The notes: generated from the letters alone by a model not told the origin. A stretch of DNA of 64,000 nt from Streptomyces rubiginosohelvolus (GCF_014649875.1 NZ_BMTW01000005.1:40430-104429), one strand, 5' to 3'. Positions 50,343 to 63,156 are shown, counted from the stretch's first letter. Translations and numbers: made by a program.

Positions 50343-50990
50343 ATGGCTCGGCGATACGACTGCAACGACGCCACCGACCGGACCACGGGCCTGCGCGAGG
50401 CCGCATCGGCCGTCCGCCGGGGCGAACTGGTCGTGCTGCCCACCGACACCGTGTACGGGATCGGTGCGGACGCCTTCACCGCGGAGGCCGTCGCGGACCT
50501 GCTGGACGCCAAGGGCCGGGGCCGCAACATGCCCACGCCCGTCCTCATCGGCTCCCCGAACACCCTCCACGGCCTGGTCACCGACTTCTCCGAGCAGGCC
50601 TGGGAGCTCGTCGACGCCTTCTGGCCCGGAGCCCTCACCCTCGTCGCCCGGCACCAGCCCTCCCTCCAGTGGGACCTCGGCGACACCCGGGGCACCGTGG
50701 CGATCCGGATGCCGCTGCACCCGGTCGCCATCGAGCTGCTCACCGAGGTCGGCCCGATGGCCGTCTCCAGCGCCAACCTCACCGGACACCCCTCGCCCGA
50801 GGACTGCGACGCCGCCCAGGGCATGCTCGGCGACTCCGTCTCCGTCTACCTCGACGGCGGCCCGACGCCCGGCATCGTGCCGTCCTCCATCGTCGACGTC
50901 ACCGGCGCCACCCCGGTCCTGCTGCGCGCCGGCGCCCTCTCCGCGGAGGAGCTGCGCAAGGTGGTCCCCGACCTCGAGGTGGCCAATTGA
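50343..50990 (+). CDS. L-threonylcarbamoyladenylate synthase (Sua5/YciO/YrdC family)
   Basis: A 215-residue YrdC-fold protein that makes threonylcarbamoyl-AMP from threonine, CO2 and ATP for the t6A37 modification of ANN-decoding tRNAs. Characteristic stretches include GELVVLPTDTVYGIGADAF near the N terminus and PMAVSSANLTGHPSP near 150. Its size is that of the TsaC group rather than the longer Sua5. ATG at 50343 has GAGGAGG upstream. Its stop overlaps the TTG of the next gene (TTGA), so the two are co-translated. Confidence 0.92.
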   Translation: MARRYDCNDATDRTTGLREAASAVRRGELVVLPTDTVYGIGADAFTAEAVADLLDAKGRGRNMPTPVLIGSPNTLHGLVTDFSEQAWELVDAFWPGALTLVARHQPSLQWDLGDTRGTVAIRMPLHPVAIELLTEVGPMAVSSANLTGHPSPEDCDAAQGMLGDSVSVYLDGGPTPGIVPSSIVDVTGATPVLLRAGALSAEELRKVVPDLEVAN

Positions 50991-51628
50991 CCGCCCCCGA
51001 GGGGCGTGGCATAGCGGGGCGGACCGACACCTTCCGCATCCTCCACGTCAGCACCGGCAACGTCTGCCGCTCGCCCATCACCGAGCGGCTGACCCGCCAT
51101 GCCCTGGTGGACCGCCTCGGCGATCCGCTCAGCGGCGGCCTGATCGTGGAGAGCGCGGGCACCTGGGGCCATGAAGGCGCCCCCATGGAGGCCAACGCCG
51201 AGGTCGTCCTCGCCGACTTCGGCGCGGACGCCAGCGGCTTCGTCGGCCGCGAACTGCTCGACGAGCACGTCATCCGCGCCGACCTGGTCCTCACCGCCAC
51301 CCGCGACCACCGCGCCCAGGTCATCTCCATGGGCCACTCCGCGGGCCTGCGCACCTTCACGCTCAAGGAGTTCACCCGGCTGGTCCGGGCGATAGACCCG
51401 GCCACCCTGCCCGACCCGCGCGACGAGGGCGTCGTCGAGCGCGCCCGCGCCCTGGTGCGCGCCGCCGCTGCCCTGCGCGGCTGGCTGCTGGCCCCGACCG
51501 CCGACGCGGACGAGGTCTACGACCCCTACGGCGCCCCCATCACCTTCTTCCGCTCGATCGGCGACGAGATCAACCAGGCGCTCGACCCGGTCGTCACCGC
51601 GCTCACCGGCGTACGCGCCCCGCACTGA
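50987..51628 (+). CDS. Low-molecular-weight protein-tyrosine-phosphatase-like protein with Ser in place of the catalytic Cys
   Basis: A 213-residue protein with the LMW-PTP fold. The usual nucleophile loop VCxGNxCRSP reads VSTGNVCRSP: the first Cys (nucleophile of the C-x5-R loop) is Ser22, while Cys27 and Arg28 remain. The acid loop LPDPRDEGV resembles the DP loop but is spaced late. A Ser here cannot act as a normal phosphatase nucleophile, so the protein is probably inactive or has another role. TTG at 50987 overlaps the previous stop with GAGGTGG upstream. It sits between the tRNA-modification gene and glyA. Confidence 0.8.
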   Translation: MTAPEGRGIAGRTDTFRILHVSTGNVCRSPITERLTRHALVDRLGDPLSGGLIVESAGTWGHEGAPMEANAEVVLADFGADASGFVGRELLDEHVIRADLVLTATRDHRAQVISMGHSAGLRTFTLKEFTRLVRAIDPATLPDPRDEGVVERARALVRAAAALRGWLLAPTADADEVYDPYGAPITFFRSIGDEINQALDPVVTALTGVRAPH

Positions 51629-51777
51629 CCGGCCCTCCCGCGCCGTGCGGTACGCCGGTGCGCCGACCGGCGTACGGCACCCTCCGACAGCGGGCACGCC
51701 GCCCCGCCCCGGCGTACGTTGGAGCTGACACCGGCACCCCTCGCCGGCGCACCCACCTCCAGGCCCGGAGCCGTCCC

Positions 51778-53073
51778 ATGCCGGTCACCTCTCCCGCCGC
51801 ACCCCCGTCCGCGGCCGTGCCGCCCGCGCCCGACCGCCCCGACGCCCTGCCCCAGGACTTCGGCACGCTGCTGGGCCAGGACCCGGAGATCGCCGGGATC
51901 CTCCTCGCGGAGCGGGACCGGCAGGCGGGCACCCTCCAGCTGATCGCCGCCGAGAACTTCACCTCGCCCGCGGTCCTGGCCGCCCTCGGCTCCCCGCTCG
52001 CCAACAAGTACGCCGAGGGGTACCCGGGAGCCCGCCACCACGGCGGCTGCGAGCAGGCGGACGCCGCCGAACGCATCGCCGTACGCCGGGCCACCGCCCT
52101 CTTCGGCGCCGAACACGCCAACGTCCAGCCGCACTCCGGCTCCTCCGCCGTCCTCGCTGCCTACGCCGCGCTGCTGCGCCCCGGCGACACGGTCCTCGCG
52201 ATGGGACTCCCGTACGGGGGCCACCTCACCCACGGGGCGCCGGGCAACTTCTCCGGCCGCTGGTTCGACTTCGTCGGCTACGGGGTCGACCCGGACACCG
52301 GGCTCATCGACCACACCCGGCTCCGCGCCCTGGCCCGCGCCCGCCGCCCCAAGGCCATCGTCTGCGGCTCCATCTCCTATCCCCGCCACCCCGACTACGC
52401 GCTGTTCCGGGAGATCGCCGACGAGGTCGGGGCGTATCTGATCGTGGACGCCGCCCACCCGATGGGGCTGATCGCCGGGGGAGCGGCGCCGAACCCGGTC
52501 CCGTACGCCGACGTGGTCTGCGCCACCACGCACAAGGTGCTGCGCGGACCGCGCGGCGGCATGATCCTGTGCGGCGCCGATCTCGCGGAGCGGATCGACC
52601 GGGCCGTGTTCCCGTTCACCCAGGGCGGGGCGCAGATGCACACGGTGGCGGCGAAGGCGGTCGCGTTCGGGGAGGCGGCCACCCCCGCTTACACGCTCTA
52701 CGCCCACCAGGTCGTCGCCCACGCCCGGGTGCTCGCCGCCGGCCTGGAGGCGGAGGGTTTCGAGGTGACCACGGGCGGCACGGACACCCATATCGTCGTC
52801 GCGGACCCGGCCCCGCTCGGTGTCGACGGCCGCACCGCCCGTGAGCGCCTGGCGGCGGCCGGTATGGTCCTCGACACGTGCGCCCTGCCGTACGGGGACG
52901 CCCGGGGCATCCGGCTCGGCACCGCCGCCGTCACCACGCAGGGCATGGACGACGGGGACATGGCCCGCATCGCGGCCCTGTTCGGAGCGGCCGTACGGGA
53001 GCCGGGCGATGTGAGCCCGATCGCGGCGGAGGTCCGGGCGCTGGCGGAGCGGAATCCTCCCTATCCGGGGTAG
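51778..53073 (+). CDS. glyA: Second serine hydroxymethyltransferase (divergent)
   Basis: A 431-residue SHMT paralogue. PLP Lys253 is in ATTHKVLRGPRGGM, Asp in DAAHPMGLIAGG, and the GGCE motif is kept. The substrate motif YAEGYPGKRYYGGCE reads YAEGYPGARHHGGCE, so the Lys-Arg-Tyr-Tyr segment is altered, in the opposite manner to the copy at 32165. No ZTP riboswitch precedes it. It may prefer another substrate or run in another condition. ATG at 51778 has GGAG nearby. The wall-polymer transferase gene follows after 96 bases. Confidence 0.9.
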   Translation: MPVTSPAAPPSAAVPPAPDRPDALPQDFGTLLGQDPEIAGILLAERDRQAGTLQLIAAENFTSPAVLAALGSPLANKYAEGYPGARHHGGCEQADAAERIAVRRATALFGAEHANVQPHSGSSAVLAAYAALLRPGDTVLAMGLPYGGHLTHGAPGNFSGRWFDFVGYGVDPDTGLIDHTRLRALARARRPKAIVCGSISYPRHPDYALFREIADEVGAYLIVDAAHPMGLIAGGAAPNPVPYADVVCATTHKVLRGPRGGMILCGADLAERIDRAVFPFTQGGAQMHTVAAKAVAFGEAATPAYTLYAHQVVAHARVLAAGLEAEGFEVTTGGTDTHIVVADPAPLGVDGRTARERLAAAGMVLDTCALPYGDARGIRLGTAAVTTQGMDDGDMARIAALFGAAVREPGDVSPIAAEVRALAERNPPYPG

Positions 53074-53169
53074 GCGAGGCGCATGGAACCATCACCCGTA
53101 CCGTTGAGTCCTTGTATCAGAGACTAGGGTGTGGGGCTGAGATGGCCGGCGAAACCTGTGGGGCAGCCC

Positions 53170-54555
53170 GTGCGTGATTACCTGCTGACGCTCTGTGTCA
53201 CGGCAGCGGTGACCTATCTGCTGACCGGACCGGTGCGTAAGTTCGCCATCGCGATCGGGGCGATGCCCGCGATCCGTGCGCGCGACGTCCACCGCGAGCC
53301 GACACCCCGGCTCGGTGGGATCGCCATGTTCGGCGGACTGTGTGCGGGACTGATCGTCGCCGACCACCTGTTCAATCTGCAGGGTGTCTTCGAACTCTCC
53401 AACGAGCCACGGGCGTTGCTCTCCGGAGCCGCCCTGATCTGGCTGATCGGCGTGCTCGACGACAAGTTCGAGATCGACGCCCTGATCAAGCTCGGCGGCC
53501 AGATGATCGCCGCCGCCGTCATGGTCATCCAGGGGCTCACGATCCTGTGGCTGCCGATCCCCGGCGTCGGCACGGTCGCCCTCACCCAGTGGCAGGGCAC
53601 GCTGCTCACCGTGGCGCTGGTCGTCATCACGATCAACGCGGTGAACTTCGTCGACGGCCTGGACGGGCTCGCGGCGGGCATGGTGTGCATCGCCTCGGCG
53701 GCGTTCTTCCTCTACGCCTACCGGCTCTGGATGGGGTACGGGATCGAGGCGGCGGCCCCCGCGACGCTCTTCTCGGCGATCCTGATGGGCATGTGCCTCG
53801 GCTTCCTGCCGCACAACATGCACCCGGCGCGGATCTTCATGGGCGACTCGGGCTCGATGCTGATCGGCCTGGTGCTGGCGGCGGGCGCGATCTCGATCAC
53901 GGGCCAGGTCGACCCGGACAACATGCGGCTCTTCTTCGAGGGCAGTGAGCGCGGGGCGACCCACGCGATGTTCCCGGTCTTCATCCCGCTGCTGCTGCCG
54001 CTGACGATCATCGCGATCCCGGCCGCCGACCTGATCCTGGCCATCGTCCGGCGTACCTGGAACGGCCAGTCGCCGTTCGCCGCCGACCGGGGCCACCTGC
54101 ACCACCGGCTGCTGGAGATCGGTCACTCGCACAGCCGGGCCGTGCTGATCATGTACTTCTGGTCGGCCCTGATCGCCTTCGGCACGGTCAGCTACTCGGT
54201 GCACTCGGCCTCGATGTGGATCGTGTTCGTGATCGTGGGGGCGAGCGCGGTCGGTCTGATCCTGCTGCTGCTGCCGCGCTTCACCCCGCGTACCCCGCAC
54301 TGGGCCAACCGCTTCGTGCCGCCGCGCTACCGCCACCGGGCCGCGGAGCAGGAATCCTCTCCCTCGCCCCCCTCGGGCGACCAGCCGGCGCCTGTGGCCT
54401 CCGGGGCCCAACAGGGCGCGGGGGGCGCTCAGATGGGCGAGGAAGCCGCCGACCGGGCCCCTGTGGCGGTCGGGGTGTCCGGCGTCAACGGCGCTACCGC
54501 GATCGGCGCTCGTTCGCGGTTCTCCGATCGCCGTTCCGTCGACTCCTCCCGTTGA
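53170..54555 (+). CDS. MraY/WecA-type undecaprenyl-phosphate sugar-1-phosphate transferase
   Basis: A 461-residue polytopic protein of the WecA/MraY/TagO family, with about 11 membrane segments. Motifs on the cytoplasmic face: HREPTPRLGGIAMF, LIGVLDDKFEI (DD), NFVDGLDGLAAG, FMGDSGSMLIG and RGHLHHRLLEIGHSH. It transfers GlcNAc-P (or a similar sugar) to the lipid carrier to start wall teichoic acid or arabinogalactan-like polymers. The C-terminal tail of about 75 residues is polar and Ser/Gly-rich. GTG at 53170 is preferred as the family start VRDYLLTL. Confidence 0.92.
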   Translation: MRDYLLTLCVTAAVTYLLTGPVRKFAIAIGAMPAIRARDVHREPTPRLGGIAMFGGLCAGLIVADHLFNLQGVFELSNEPRALLSGAALIWLIGVLDDKFEIDALIKLGGQMIAAAVMVIQGLTILWLPIPGVGTVALTQWQGTLLTVALVVITINAVNFVDGLDGLAAGMVCIASAAFFLYAYRLWMGYGIEAAAPATLFSAILMGMCLGFLPHNMHPARIFMGDSGSMLIGLVLAAGAISITGQVDPDNMRLFFEGSERGATHAMFPVFIPLLLPLTIIAIPAADLILAIVRRTWNGQSPFAADRGHLHHRLLEIGHSHSRAVLIMYFWSALIAFGTVSYSVHSASMWIVFVIVGASAVGLILLLLPRFTPRTPHWANRFVPPRYRHRAAEQESSPSPPSGDQPAPVASGAQQGAGGAQMGEEAADRAPVAVGVSGVNGATAIGARSRFSDRRSVDSSR

Positions 54556-54675
54556 CGATTCGGAAGTCGCGGTGCATTAGCAGACATTGCGACGCCTTGT
54601 CGTGCACACACGCGCGGGTTAACTCTCATGTGTGACAGTTGGCACACTTTCCAGGTAAAGACCTCATCAAATAGT

Positions 54676-54693
54676 TTGTGATACCGTTCACGA
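54676..54693 (+). promoter_or_regulatory. Rex operator-like site upstream of the atp operon
   Basis: TTGTGATACCGTTCACGA matches the Rex palindrome TTGTGAA-N4-TTCACAA at 12 of 14 fixed positions. Rex represses respiration and energy genes when NADH/NAD+ is low, and I recall the ATP synthase operon being reported as a Rex target in Streptomyces. It lies 130 bases upstream of the atpI start. Confidence 0.7.
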
Positions 54694-54822
54694 GACCCGG
54701 TGACGGAGCCGAAGGACCCTAGTGAGACGGTCCATTGGCCTGGTAAACCGCCTCGCGGACCGGGCCTACGCTCGTCCATGACGACGCCCCATTCCTCCTC
54801 TCAGACCAGTGGAGCTGCCGCC

Positions 54823-55263
54823 ATGCAGTCCGACATGCGCGAAGTACTGCGCATCGCCACCCCCACCGCCGCGGTGGGAGCCATCGCCACGCTCGTCGGC
54901 GGGCTCGTCGTCGGCGGCAAGGGGGCGATCGGCGCCGTCGTGGGCTGCGTGGTGGTCATCCTCTTCATGGCCCTCGGACAGCTGGCGCTGCAGTGGGTCG
55001 CCAAGTCGATGCCGCACCTCTTCCAGGGCATGGGGCTGCTGGTCTACTCGGTCCAGCTCGTGCTCCTGCTCGGCCTCATCATGGCCATCAGGAACACCAC
55101 TCTCTTCGACCTCCAGGTCTTCGCCCTCACGCTGGTCGTTTCGGTGATCACGTGGATCGTCACGCAGACCGTGCTGCACGCCAGGAGCAAGACCCTGTAC
55201 GTCGATCCCGACGGGGAGAGCGGGAAGACCCCGGGCGGAACCGAGGGGAAGCATGACCAGTAG
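54823..55263 (+). CDS. atpI: ATP synthase accessory protein AtpI-like
   Basis: A 146-residue membrane protein with four hydrophobic segments (AAVGAIATLVGGLVVGG, GAVVGCVVVILFMALGQLAL, GLLVYSVQLVLLLGLIMA, FALTLVVSVITWIVTQTVL). Position ahead of atpB and size match AtpI, an assembly or Mg-related helper of the F0 ring. ATG 54823 has GGAG ten bases upstream; an in-frame ATG 45 bases earlier is possible but lacks a site. It lies downstream of the Rex-like operator. Confidence 0.8.
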   Translation: MQSDMREVLRIATPTAAVGAIATLVGGLVVGGKGAIGAVVGCVVVILFMALGQLALQWVAKSMPHLFQGMGLLVYSVQLVLLLGLIMAIRNTTLFDLQVFALTLVVSVITWIVTQTVLHARSKTLYVDPDGESGKTPGGTEGKHDQ

Positions 55264-55481
55264 GGCCGGGATAAAGCCCTGTTCGACATGCTGCTATCGT
55301 CCGGTCTCGGTTGCGGTACTGCGGGCGCGGACAACACGGCTGTCGCCTGATACATCGCGAGGCTTCGGGCCCGGCCGCCGCCTCCCCACCGTAAGAACCA
55401 GTCCGGTGCCGACCTGCGGCTGCCAGCCGCTCCGATACAACGAGGTAGCCGTATCCATGCGCCATGCAGAAGGAGCTCCTG

Positions 55482-56616
<1,135 letters not shown>

Positions 56617-56657
56617 TCCCGGCGACCTGACGATACGTTTCCGACGAAAGGTCCACC

Positions 56658-57194
56658 ATGTTGCATCTGGCAGCCGAGGAGCCGCAGTCACCGCTGCTGC
56701 CGGTCTGGCCCGAGATCGTCATCGGTCTGATCTGCTTCAGCATTGTCTTCTTCGCGTTCTACAAGAAGCTCCTCCCGGCCATCAACAAGGCCCTGGACGA
56801 GCGTCGCGAGGCGATCGAAGGTGGCATCGAGAAGGCCGAAGCGGCTCAGACCGAGGCGCAGAGCGTTCTTGAGCAGTACAAGGCCCAGCTCGCCGAGGCC
56901 CGTCACGAGGCCGCCCGTCTGCGCCAGGAGGCGCAGGAGCAGGGCGCCGTCATCATCCAGGAGATGAAGGCGGAGGGTCAGCGCCAGCGCGAGGAGATCA
57001 TCGCCGCCGGCCACACCCAGATCGAGGCCGACCGCAAGGCCGCCGCCTCGGCGCTGCGTCAGGACGTGGGCAAGCTCGCCACCGACCTGGCCGGCAAGCT
57101 CGTCGGCGAGTCCCTCCAGGACCACGCCCGGCAGAGCGGCACCGTCGACCGGTTCCTCGACGAGCTCGAGGCGAAGGCCGAGGCGGCCCGATGA
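56658..57194 (+). CDS. atpF: F0 ATP synthase subunit b
   Basis: A 178-residue peripheral stalk subunit: N-terminal TM (IVIGLICFSIVFFAFYKKL) and a long charged coiled coil (Glu/Ala/Lys/Arg) that spans to F1. It overlaps atpH by four bases (ATGA). Confidence 0.96.
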   Translation: MLHLAAEEPQSPLLPVWPEIVIGLICFSIVFFAFYKKLLPAINKALDERREAIEGGIEKAEAAQTEAQSVLEQYKAQLAEARHEAARLRQEAQEQGAVIIQEMKAEGQRQREEIIAAGHTQIEADRKAAASALRQDVGKLATDLAGKLVGESLQDHARQSGTVDRFLDELEAKAEAAR

Positions 57195-58006
57195 ACGGCG
57201 CGAGCCGCGAAGCACTGGCTGCCGCACGCGAGCGTCTCGACGCGCTGACCGACAACACGTCGGTCGACGCGGCGAAGCTCGCCGAGGAGCTGGCCTCGGT
57301 CACCTCGCTGCTCGACCGCGAAGTATCCCTGCGCCGGGTTCTCACCGACCCGGCCCAGAGCGGCGAGAGCAAGGCCGAGCTGGCCACGCGTCTGCTCAGC
57401 GGACAGGTCGGCGGCGAGACCGTCGACCTGGTCTCCGGACTCGTCCGGTCCCGCTGGTCGCAGTCCCGTGACCTGGTGGACTCGGTCGAGGAACTGGCGA
57501 ACACCGCCGACCTCACCGCGGCCCAGCGCGGCGGCAGCCTCGACGACGTCGAGGACGAGCTGTTCCGGTTCGGCCGGATCGTCGGCTCCGACACGGAGCT
57601 GCGTTCCGCGCTGACCAGCCGTACGGCCACGGCCACCGCCAAGGGCGAGCTGCTGCGCAGCCTGCTCGGCGGCAAGGCGCAGCCGGTCACCGAGCGGATC
57701 ATCGTCCGCCTCGTGACCCAGCCGCGTGGACGTAGCCTGGAAGCAGGGCTGGACTCGCTGTCCAAGCTCGCCGCGGAGCGCCGGAACCGCATGGTCGCCG
57801 TCGTCACCTCGGCGGTGCCGCTCAGCGACCGGCAGAAGCAGCGCCTCGGCGCCGCTCTGGCGAAGCTCTACGGCCGCGAGATGCACCTGAACCTGGACGT
57901 GGACCCCTCGGTCCTCGGCGGGGTGTCGGTGCGTGTCGGTGACGAGATCATCAACGGCACCGTCGCGGAGCGCCTCGACGAGGCGACCCGTCGCATGGCC
58001 GGCTGA
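57191..58006 (+). CDS. atpH: F1 ATP synthase subunit delta
   Basis: A 271-residue delta subunit, longer than the E. coli form by about 90 residues, as in other actinobacteria. The C-terminal domain includes LNLDVDPSVLGGVSVRVGDEI, the family signature near the end. It fixes the stalk to the head of F1. Start at the ATGA overlap with atpF. Confidence 0.95.
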   Translation: MNGASREALAAARERLDALTDNTSVDAAKLAEELASVTSLLDREVSLRRVLTDPAQSGESKAELATRLLSGQVGGETVDLVSGLVRSRWSQSRDLVDSVEELANTADLTAAQRGGSLDDVEDELFRFGRIVGSDTELRSALTSRTATATAKGELLRSLLGGKAQPVTERIIVRLVTQPRGRSLEAGLDSLSKLAAERRNRMVAVVTSAVPLSDRQKQRLGAALAKLYGREMHLNLDVDPSVLGGVSVRVGDEIINGTVAERLDEATRRMAG

Positions 58007-58039
58007 GACAGAGCAAGACCTAGCAAGACCAGCGGCCCG

Positions 58040-58114
58040 GTTGGGCCGTGCAGAAATTGCAGAAGATTCCTGGGGGTCGGCCCCCAGACCCCCTTAAGAA
58101 ACTTCGGGCCCAAC
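58040..58114 (+). other. Nested stem-loops between atpH and atpA
   Basis: An outer complementary pair GTTGGGCC (58040-58047) and GGCCCAAC (58107-58114) encloses a 7-bp hairpin CTGGGGG-TCGG-CCCCCAG (58070-58087). The outer arm ends directly before AAGGAG (58115-58120). The structure may modulate translation of atpA or be a processing site. It also resembles common GC-rich palindromes of Streptomyces. Confidence 0.55.
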
Positions 58115-58134
58115 AAGGAGAGCAGGGAACCCAG

Positions 58135-59706
58135 ATGGCGGAGCTCACGATCCGGCCGGAGGAGATCCGGGACGCACTGGATAACTTTGTCCAGTCGTAC
58201 CAGCCGGACGCGGCCTCGCGCGAGGAGGTCGGTACGGTCAGCGTTGCCGGCGACGGCATCGCGAAGGTGGAGGGTCTGCCCTCCGCCATGGCGAACGAGC
58301 TGCTGAAGTTCGAGGACGGCACCCTCGGTCTCGCCCTCAACCTCGAGGAGCGCGAGATCGGTGCGATCGTCCTCGGCGAGTTCAGCGGAATCGAGGAGGG
58401 CCAGCCGGTGCAGCGCACCGGTGAGGTGCTCTCCGTCGGCGTCGGCGAGGGCTACCTCGGCCGCGTCGTCGACCCGCTCGGCAACCCGATCGACGGTCTC
58501 GGCGAGATCGAGACCGACAGCCGTCGCGCCCTCGAGCTGCAGGCCCCTGGCGTCATGGTCCGCAAGTCGGTGCACGAGCCGATGCAGACCGGCTACAAGG
58601 CCGTCGACGCCATGGTGCCGATCGGCCGCGGCCAGCGTCAGCTGATCATCGGCGACCGTCAGACGGGTAAGACCGCGCTGGCCGTCGACACGATCATCAA
58701 CCAGCGCGACAACTGGCGCTCGGGCGACGTGAACAAGCAGGTCCGCTGCATCTACGTCGCCATCGGTCAGAAGGGTTCCACCATCGCCTCCGTGCGTGGT
58801 GCGCTCGAAGAGGCCGGTGCGCTGGAGTACACGACCATCGTCGCCGCCCCGGCGTCCGACCCGGCCGGCTTCAAGTACCTGGCGCCGTACACCGGTTCGG
58901 CCATCGGCCAGCACTGGATGTACCAGGGCAAGCACGTCCTGATCATCTTCGACGACCTCTCGAAGCAGGCCGACGCCTACCGCGCCGTGTCCCTGCTGCT
59001 GCGCCGCCCGCCGGGCCGTGAGGCCTACCCGGGTGACGTCTTCTACCTGCACTCCCGTCTGCTGGAGCGCTGCGCGAAGCTCTCCGACGACATGGGCGCC
59101 GGTTCGATGACGGGCCTCCCGATCGTCGAGACCAAGGCGAACGACGTGTCGGCGTTCATCCCGACCAACGTCATCTCCATCACCGACGGCCAGTGCTTCC
59201 TGGAGTCCGACCTGTTCAACGCGGGTCAGCGTCCGGCGCTCAACGTCGGTATCTCGGTCTCCCGAGTCGGTGGCTCCGCCCAGCACAAGGCCATGAAGCA
59301 GGTCTCCGGCCGGCTTCGCGTGGACCTCGCCCAGTACCGCGAGCTGGAGGCGTTCGCCGCCTTCGGTTCCGACCTGGACGCGGCCTCGAAGGCCTCGCTG
59401 GAGCGCGGTAAGCGCATGGTCGAGCTGCTGAAGCAGCCGCAGTACGCCCCGTTCCCGATGGAGGAGCAGGTCGTCTCGGTCTGGGCCGGCACCACGGGCA
59501 AGATGGACGACGTCCCGGTCGAGGACATCCGCCGCTTCGAGAGCGAGCTGCTGGAGTACCTGCGCCGTGAGCGCAAGGACCTCCTGACCAGCATCGCCGA
59601 GGGCGGCAAGATGTCCGACGACACGCTGCAGTCGATCGCCGACGCGATCGCCGCCTTCAAGCAGCAGTTCGAGACCTCGGACGGCAAGCTCCTGGGCGAG
59701 GGCTGA
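58135..59706 (+). CDS. atpA: F1 ATP synthase subunit alpha
   Basis: A 523-residue subunit. Nucleotide P-loop GDRQTGKT at 173-180 (non-catalytic site) and the late [16 protein letters not shown] alpha signature. ATG 58135 is preferred; the frame runs on upstream into a structured region without a ribosome site. Confidence 0.97.
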   Translation: MAELTIRPEEIRDALDNFVQSYQPDAASREEVGTVSVAGDGIAKVEGLPSAMANELLKFEDGTLGLALNLEEREIGAIVLGEFSGIEEGQPVQRTGEVLSVGVGEGYLGRVVDPLGNPIDGLGEIETDSRRALELQAPGVMVRKSVHEPMQTGYKAVDAMVPIGRGQRQLIIGDRQTGKTALAVDTIINQRDNWRSGDVNKQVRCIYVAIGQKGSTIASVRGALEEAGALEYTTIVAAPASDPAGFKYLAPYTGSAIGQHWMYQGKHVLIIFDDLSKQADAYRAVSLLLRRPPGREAYPGDVFYLHSRLLERCAKLSDDMGAGSMTGLPIVETKANDVSAFIPTNVISITDGQCFLESDLFNAGQRPALNVGISVSRVGGSAQHKAMKQVSGRLRVDLAQYRELEAFAAFGSDLDAASKASLERGKRMVELLKQPQYAPFPMEEQVVSVWAGTTGKMDDVPVEDIRRFESELLEYLRRERKDLLTSIAEGGKMSDDTLQSIADAIAAFKQQFETSDGKLLGEG

Positions 59707-59709
59707 TCG

Positions 59710-62069
<2,360 letters not shown>

Positions 62070-62137
62070 GCCTCCGGCTCACCGAGGGGGGTGGGTGTGT
62101 CCCGCCCCCCTCACCACGCCCCGTAGAATTGACCCAA

Positions 62138-62159
62138 CACCCGGCCGGGCGGCCGGGTG
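62138..62159 (+). other. Hairpin between atpD and atpC
   Basis: 9-bp stem CACCCGGCC/GGCCGGGTG (62138-62146 and 62151-62159) with a 4-base loop, 19 bases before the atpC TTG. A possible -10 (TAGAAT, 62124-62129) is just upstream, without a clear -35. Confidence 0.6.
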
Positions 62160-62178
62160 GTGACCCGAGGAGCCACCC

Positions 62179-62553
62179 TTGGCTGCTGAGCTGCATGTCG
62201 AGCTGGTCGCCGCGGACCGAAGTGTCTGGTCCGGCGAGGCCACCCTGGTCGTCGCGCGTACCACGTCCGGCGACATCGGCGTCATGCCCGGTCACCAGCC
62301 GCTTCTCGGTGTGCTGGAATCGGGCCCGGTGACGATCCGCACGAGCGAGGGCGGCACCGTCGTCGCCGCTGTGCACGGTGGATTCATCTCGTTCGCGGAC
62401 GACAAGCTGTCGCTGCTGGCCGAGATCGCCGAGCTGGCCGACGAGATCGATGTCCAGCGCGCCGAGCGGGCGCTGGAGCTCGCGAAGTCGGATGCCGACG
62501 CTGCCGCCGAGCGGCGCGCCGAGATCCGTCTGCGCGCGGTGGCGGTGCTCTAG
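62179..62553 (+). CDS. atpC: F1 ATP synthase subunit epsilon
   Basis: A 124-residue epsilon subunit with the N-terminal beta-barrel ([14 protein letters not shown]) and a C-terminal helical part ([19 protein letters not shown]). TTG 62179 has CGAGGAG upstream. It ends the operon before a large stem-loop. Confidence 0.94.
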   Translation: MAAELHVELVAADRSVWSGEATLVVARTTSGDIGVMPGHQPLLGVLESGPVTIRTSEGGTVVAAVHGGFISFADDKLSLLAEIAELADEIDVQRAERALELAKSDADAAAERRAEIRLRAVAVL

Positions 62554-62577
62554 CACCCCCACGGACAGATGTTTTTA

Positions 62578-62624
62578 CTCAGCCGCGGCCCGAGCTGGAG
62601 CGATCCAGCCGTGTCGCGGCTGAG
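62578..62624 (+). terminator. Probable terminator of the atp operon
   Basis: 10-bp outer stem CTCAGCCGCG (62578-62587) / CGCGGCTGAG (62615-62624) with an inner CTGG/CCAG hairpin, 24 bases after the atpC stop. No T tract follows. Confidence 0.7.
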
Positions 62625-62686
62625 GCGATGCAGGTGAAATACGGTTTCGGTGTTCGTTACTCGACGATGCGAGGAGGTCGGTGGAG

Positions 62687-63133
62687 ATGGTCCTCGCATT
62701 GTGGGTGGGCTTGTCCGTCGTCGTCATGGTCCTGCTGGGACTGTTCGTCTTCGGTCTGCGCCGGCGGCTGATCCAGCGCTCCGGAGGGACCTTCGACTGC
62801 AGTCTGCGCTGGGATGTGCCCGAGGAACCGGACTCCCTCGGAAAAGGCTGGGTGTACGGGGTCGCCCGCTACAGCGGTGACCGCGTCGACTGGTTCCGCG
62901 TCTTCTCCTACGCTCCTCGCCCCCGCCGGGGCCTGGAGCGTTCTGCGATCGAGGTGATCGCCCGCCGGATGCCGGAGGGCGAGGAGGAGCTCGCGCTGCT
63001 GTCCGACTCCGTCGTGCTCGGCTGTCTCCACCGGGGGACGCGCCTGGAGCTGGCGATGAGCGAGGACGCCCTCACCGGCTTCCTGGCCTGGCTGGAGGCG
63101 GCACCGCCCGGCCAGCGGGTCAACGTCGCGTAA
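62687..63133 (+). CDS. DUF2550 membrane protein
   Basis: A 148-residue protein of the DUF2550 family: one N-terminal TM (VLALWVGLSVVVMVLLGLFVFG) and a cytoplasmic domain with family blocks FGLRRRLIQRSGGTFDCSLR and KGWVYGVARYSGDRVDWFRVFS. The family follows the ATP synthase genes in actinobacteria; its function is unknown. ATG 62687 has GAGGAGG nine bases upstream; GTG 62681 is too close to it. Confidence 0.88.
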   Translation: MVLALWVGLSVVVMVLLGLFVFGLRRRLIQRSGGTFDCSLRWDVPEEPDSLGKGWVYGVARYSGDRVDWFRVFSYAPRPRRGLERSAIEVIARRMPEGEEELALLSDSVVLGCLHRGTRLELAMSEDALTGFLAWLEAAPPGQRVNVA

Positions 63134-63156
63134 CCGCGTACGTACACAGCGAAAAA

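Noticed and set aside
51629..51777. A ZTP riboswitch ahead of the second glyA
   Set aside because: No ACTGGCG or CCGCCTGGGCA motif is present, only GC-rich short hairpins.
54778..54822. ATG 54778 as the atpI start
   Set aside because: No ribosome site precedes it; ATG 54823 has GGAG at a usable distance.
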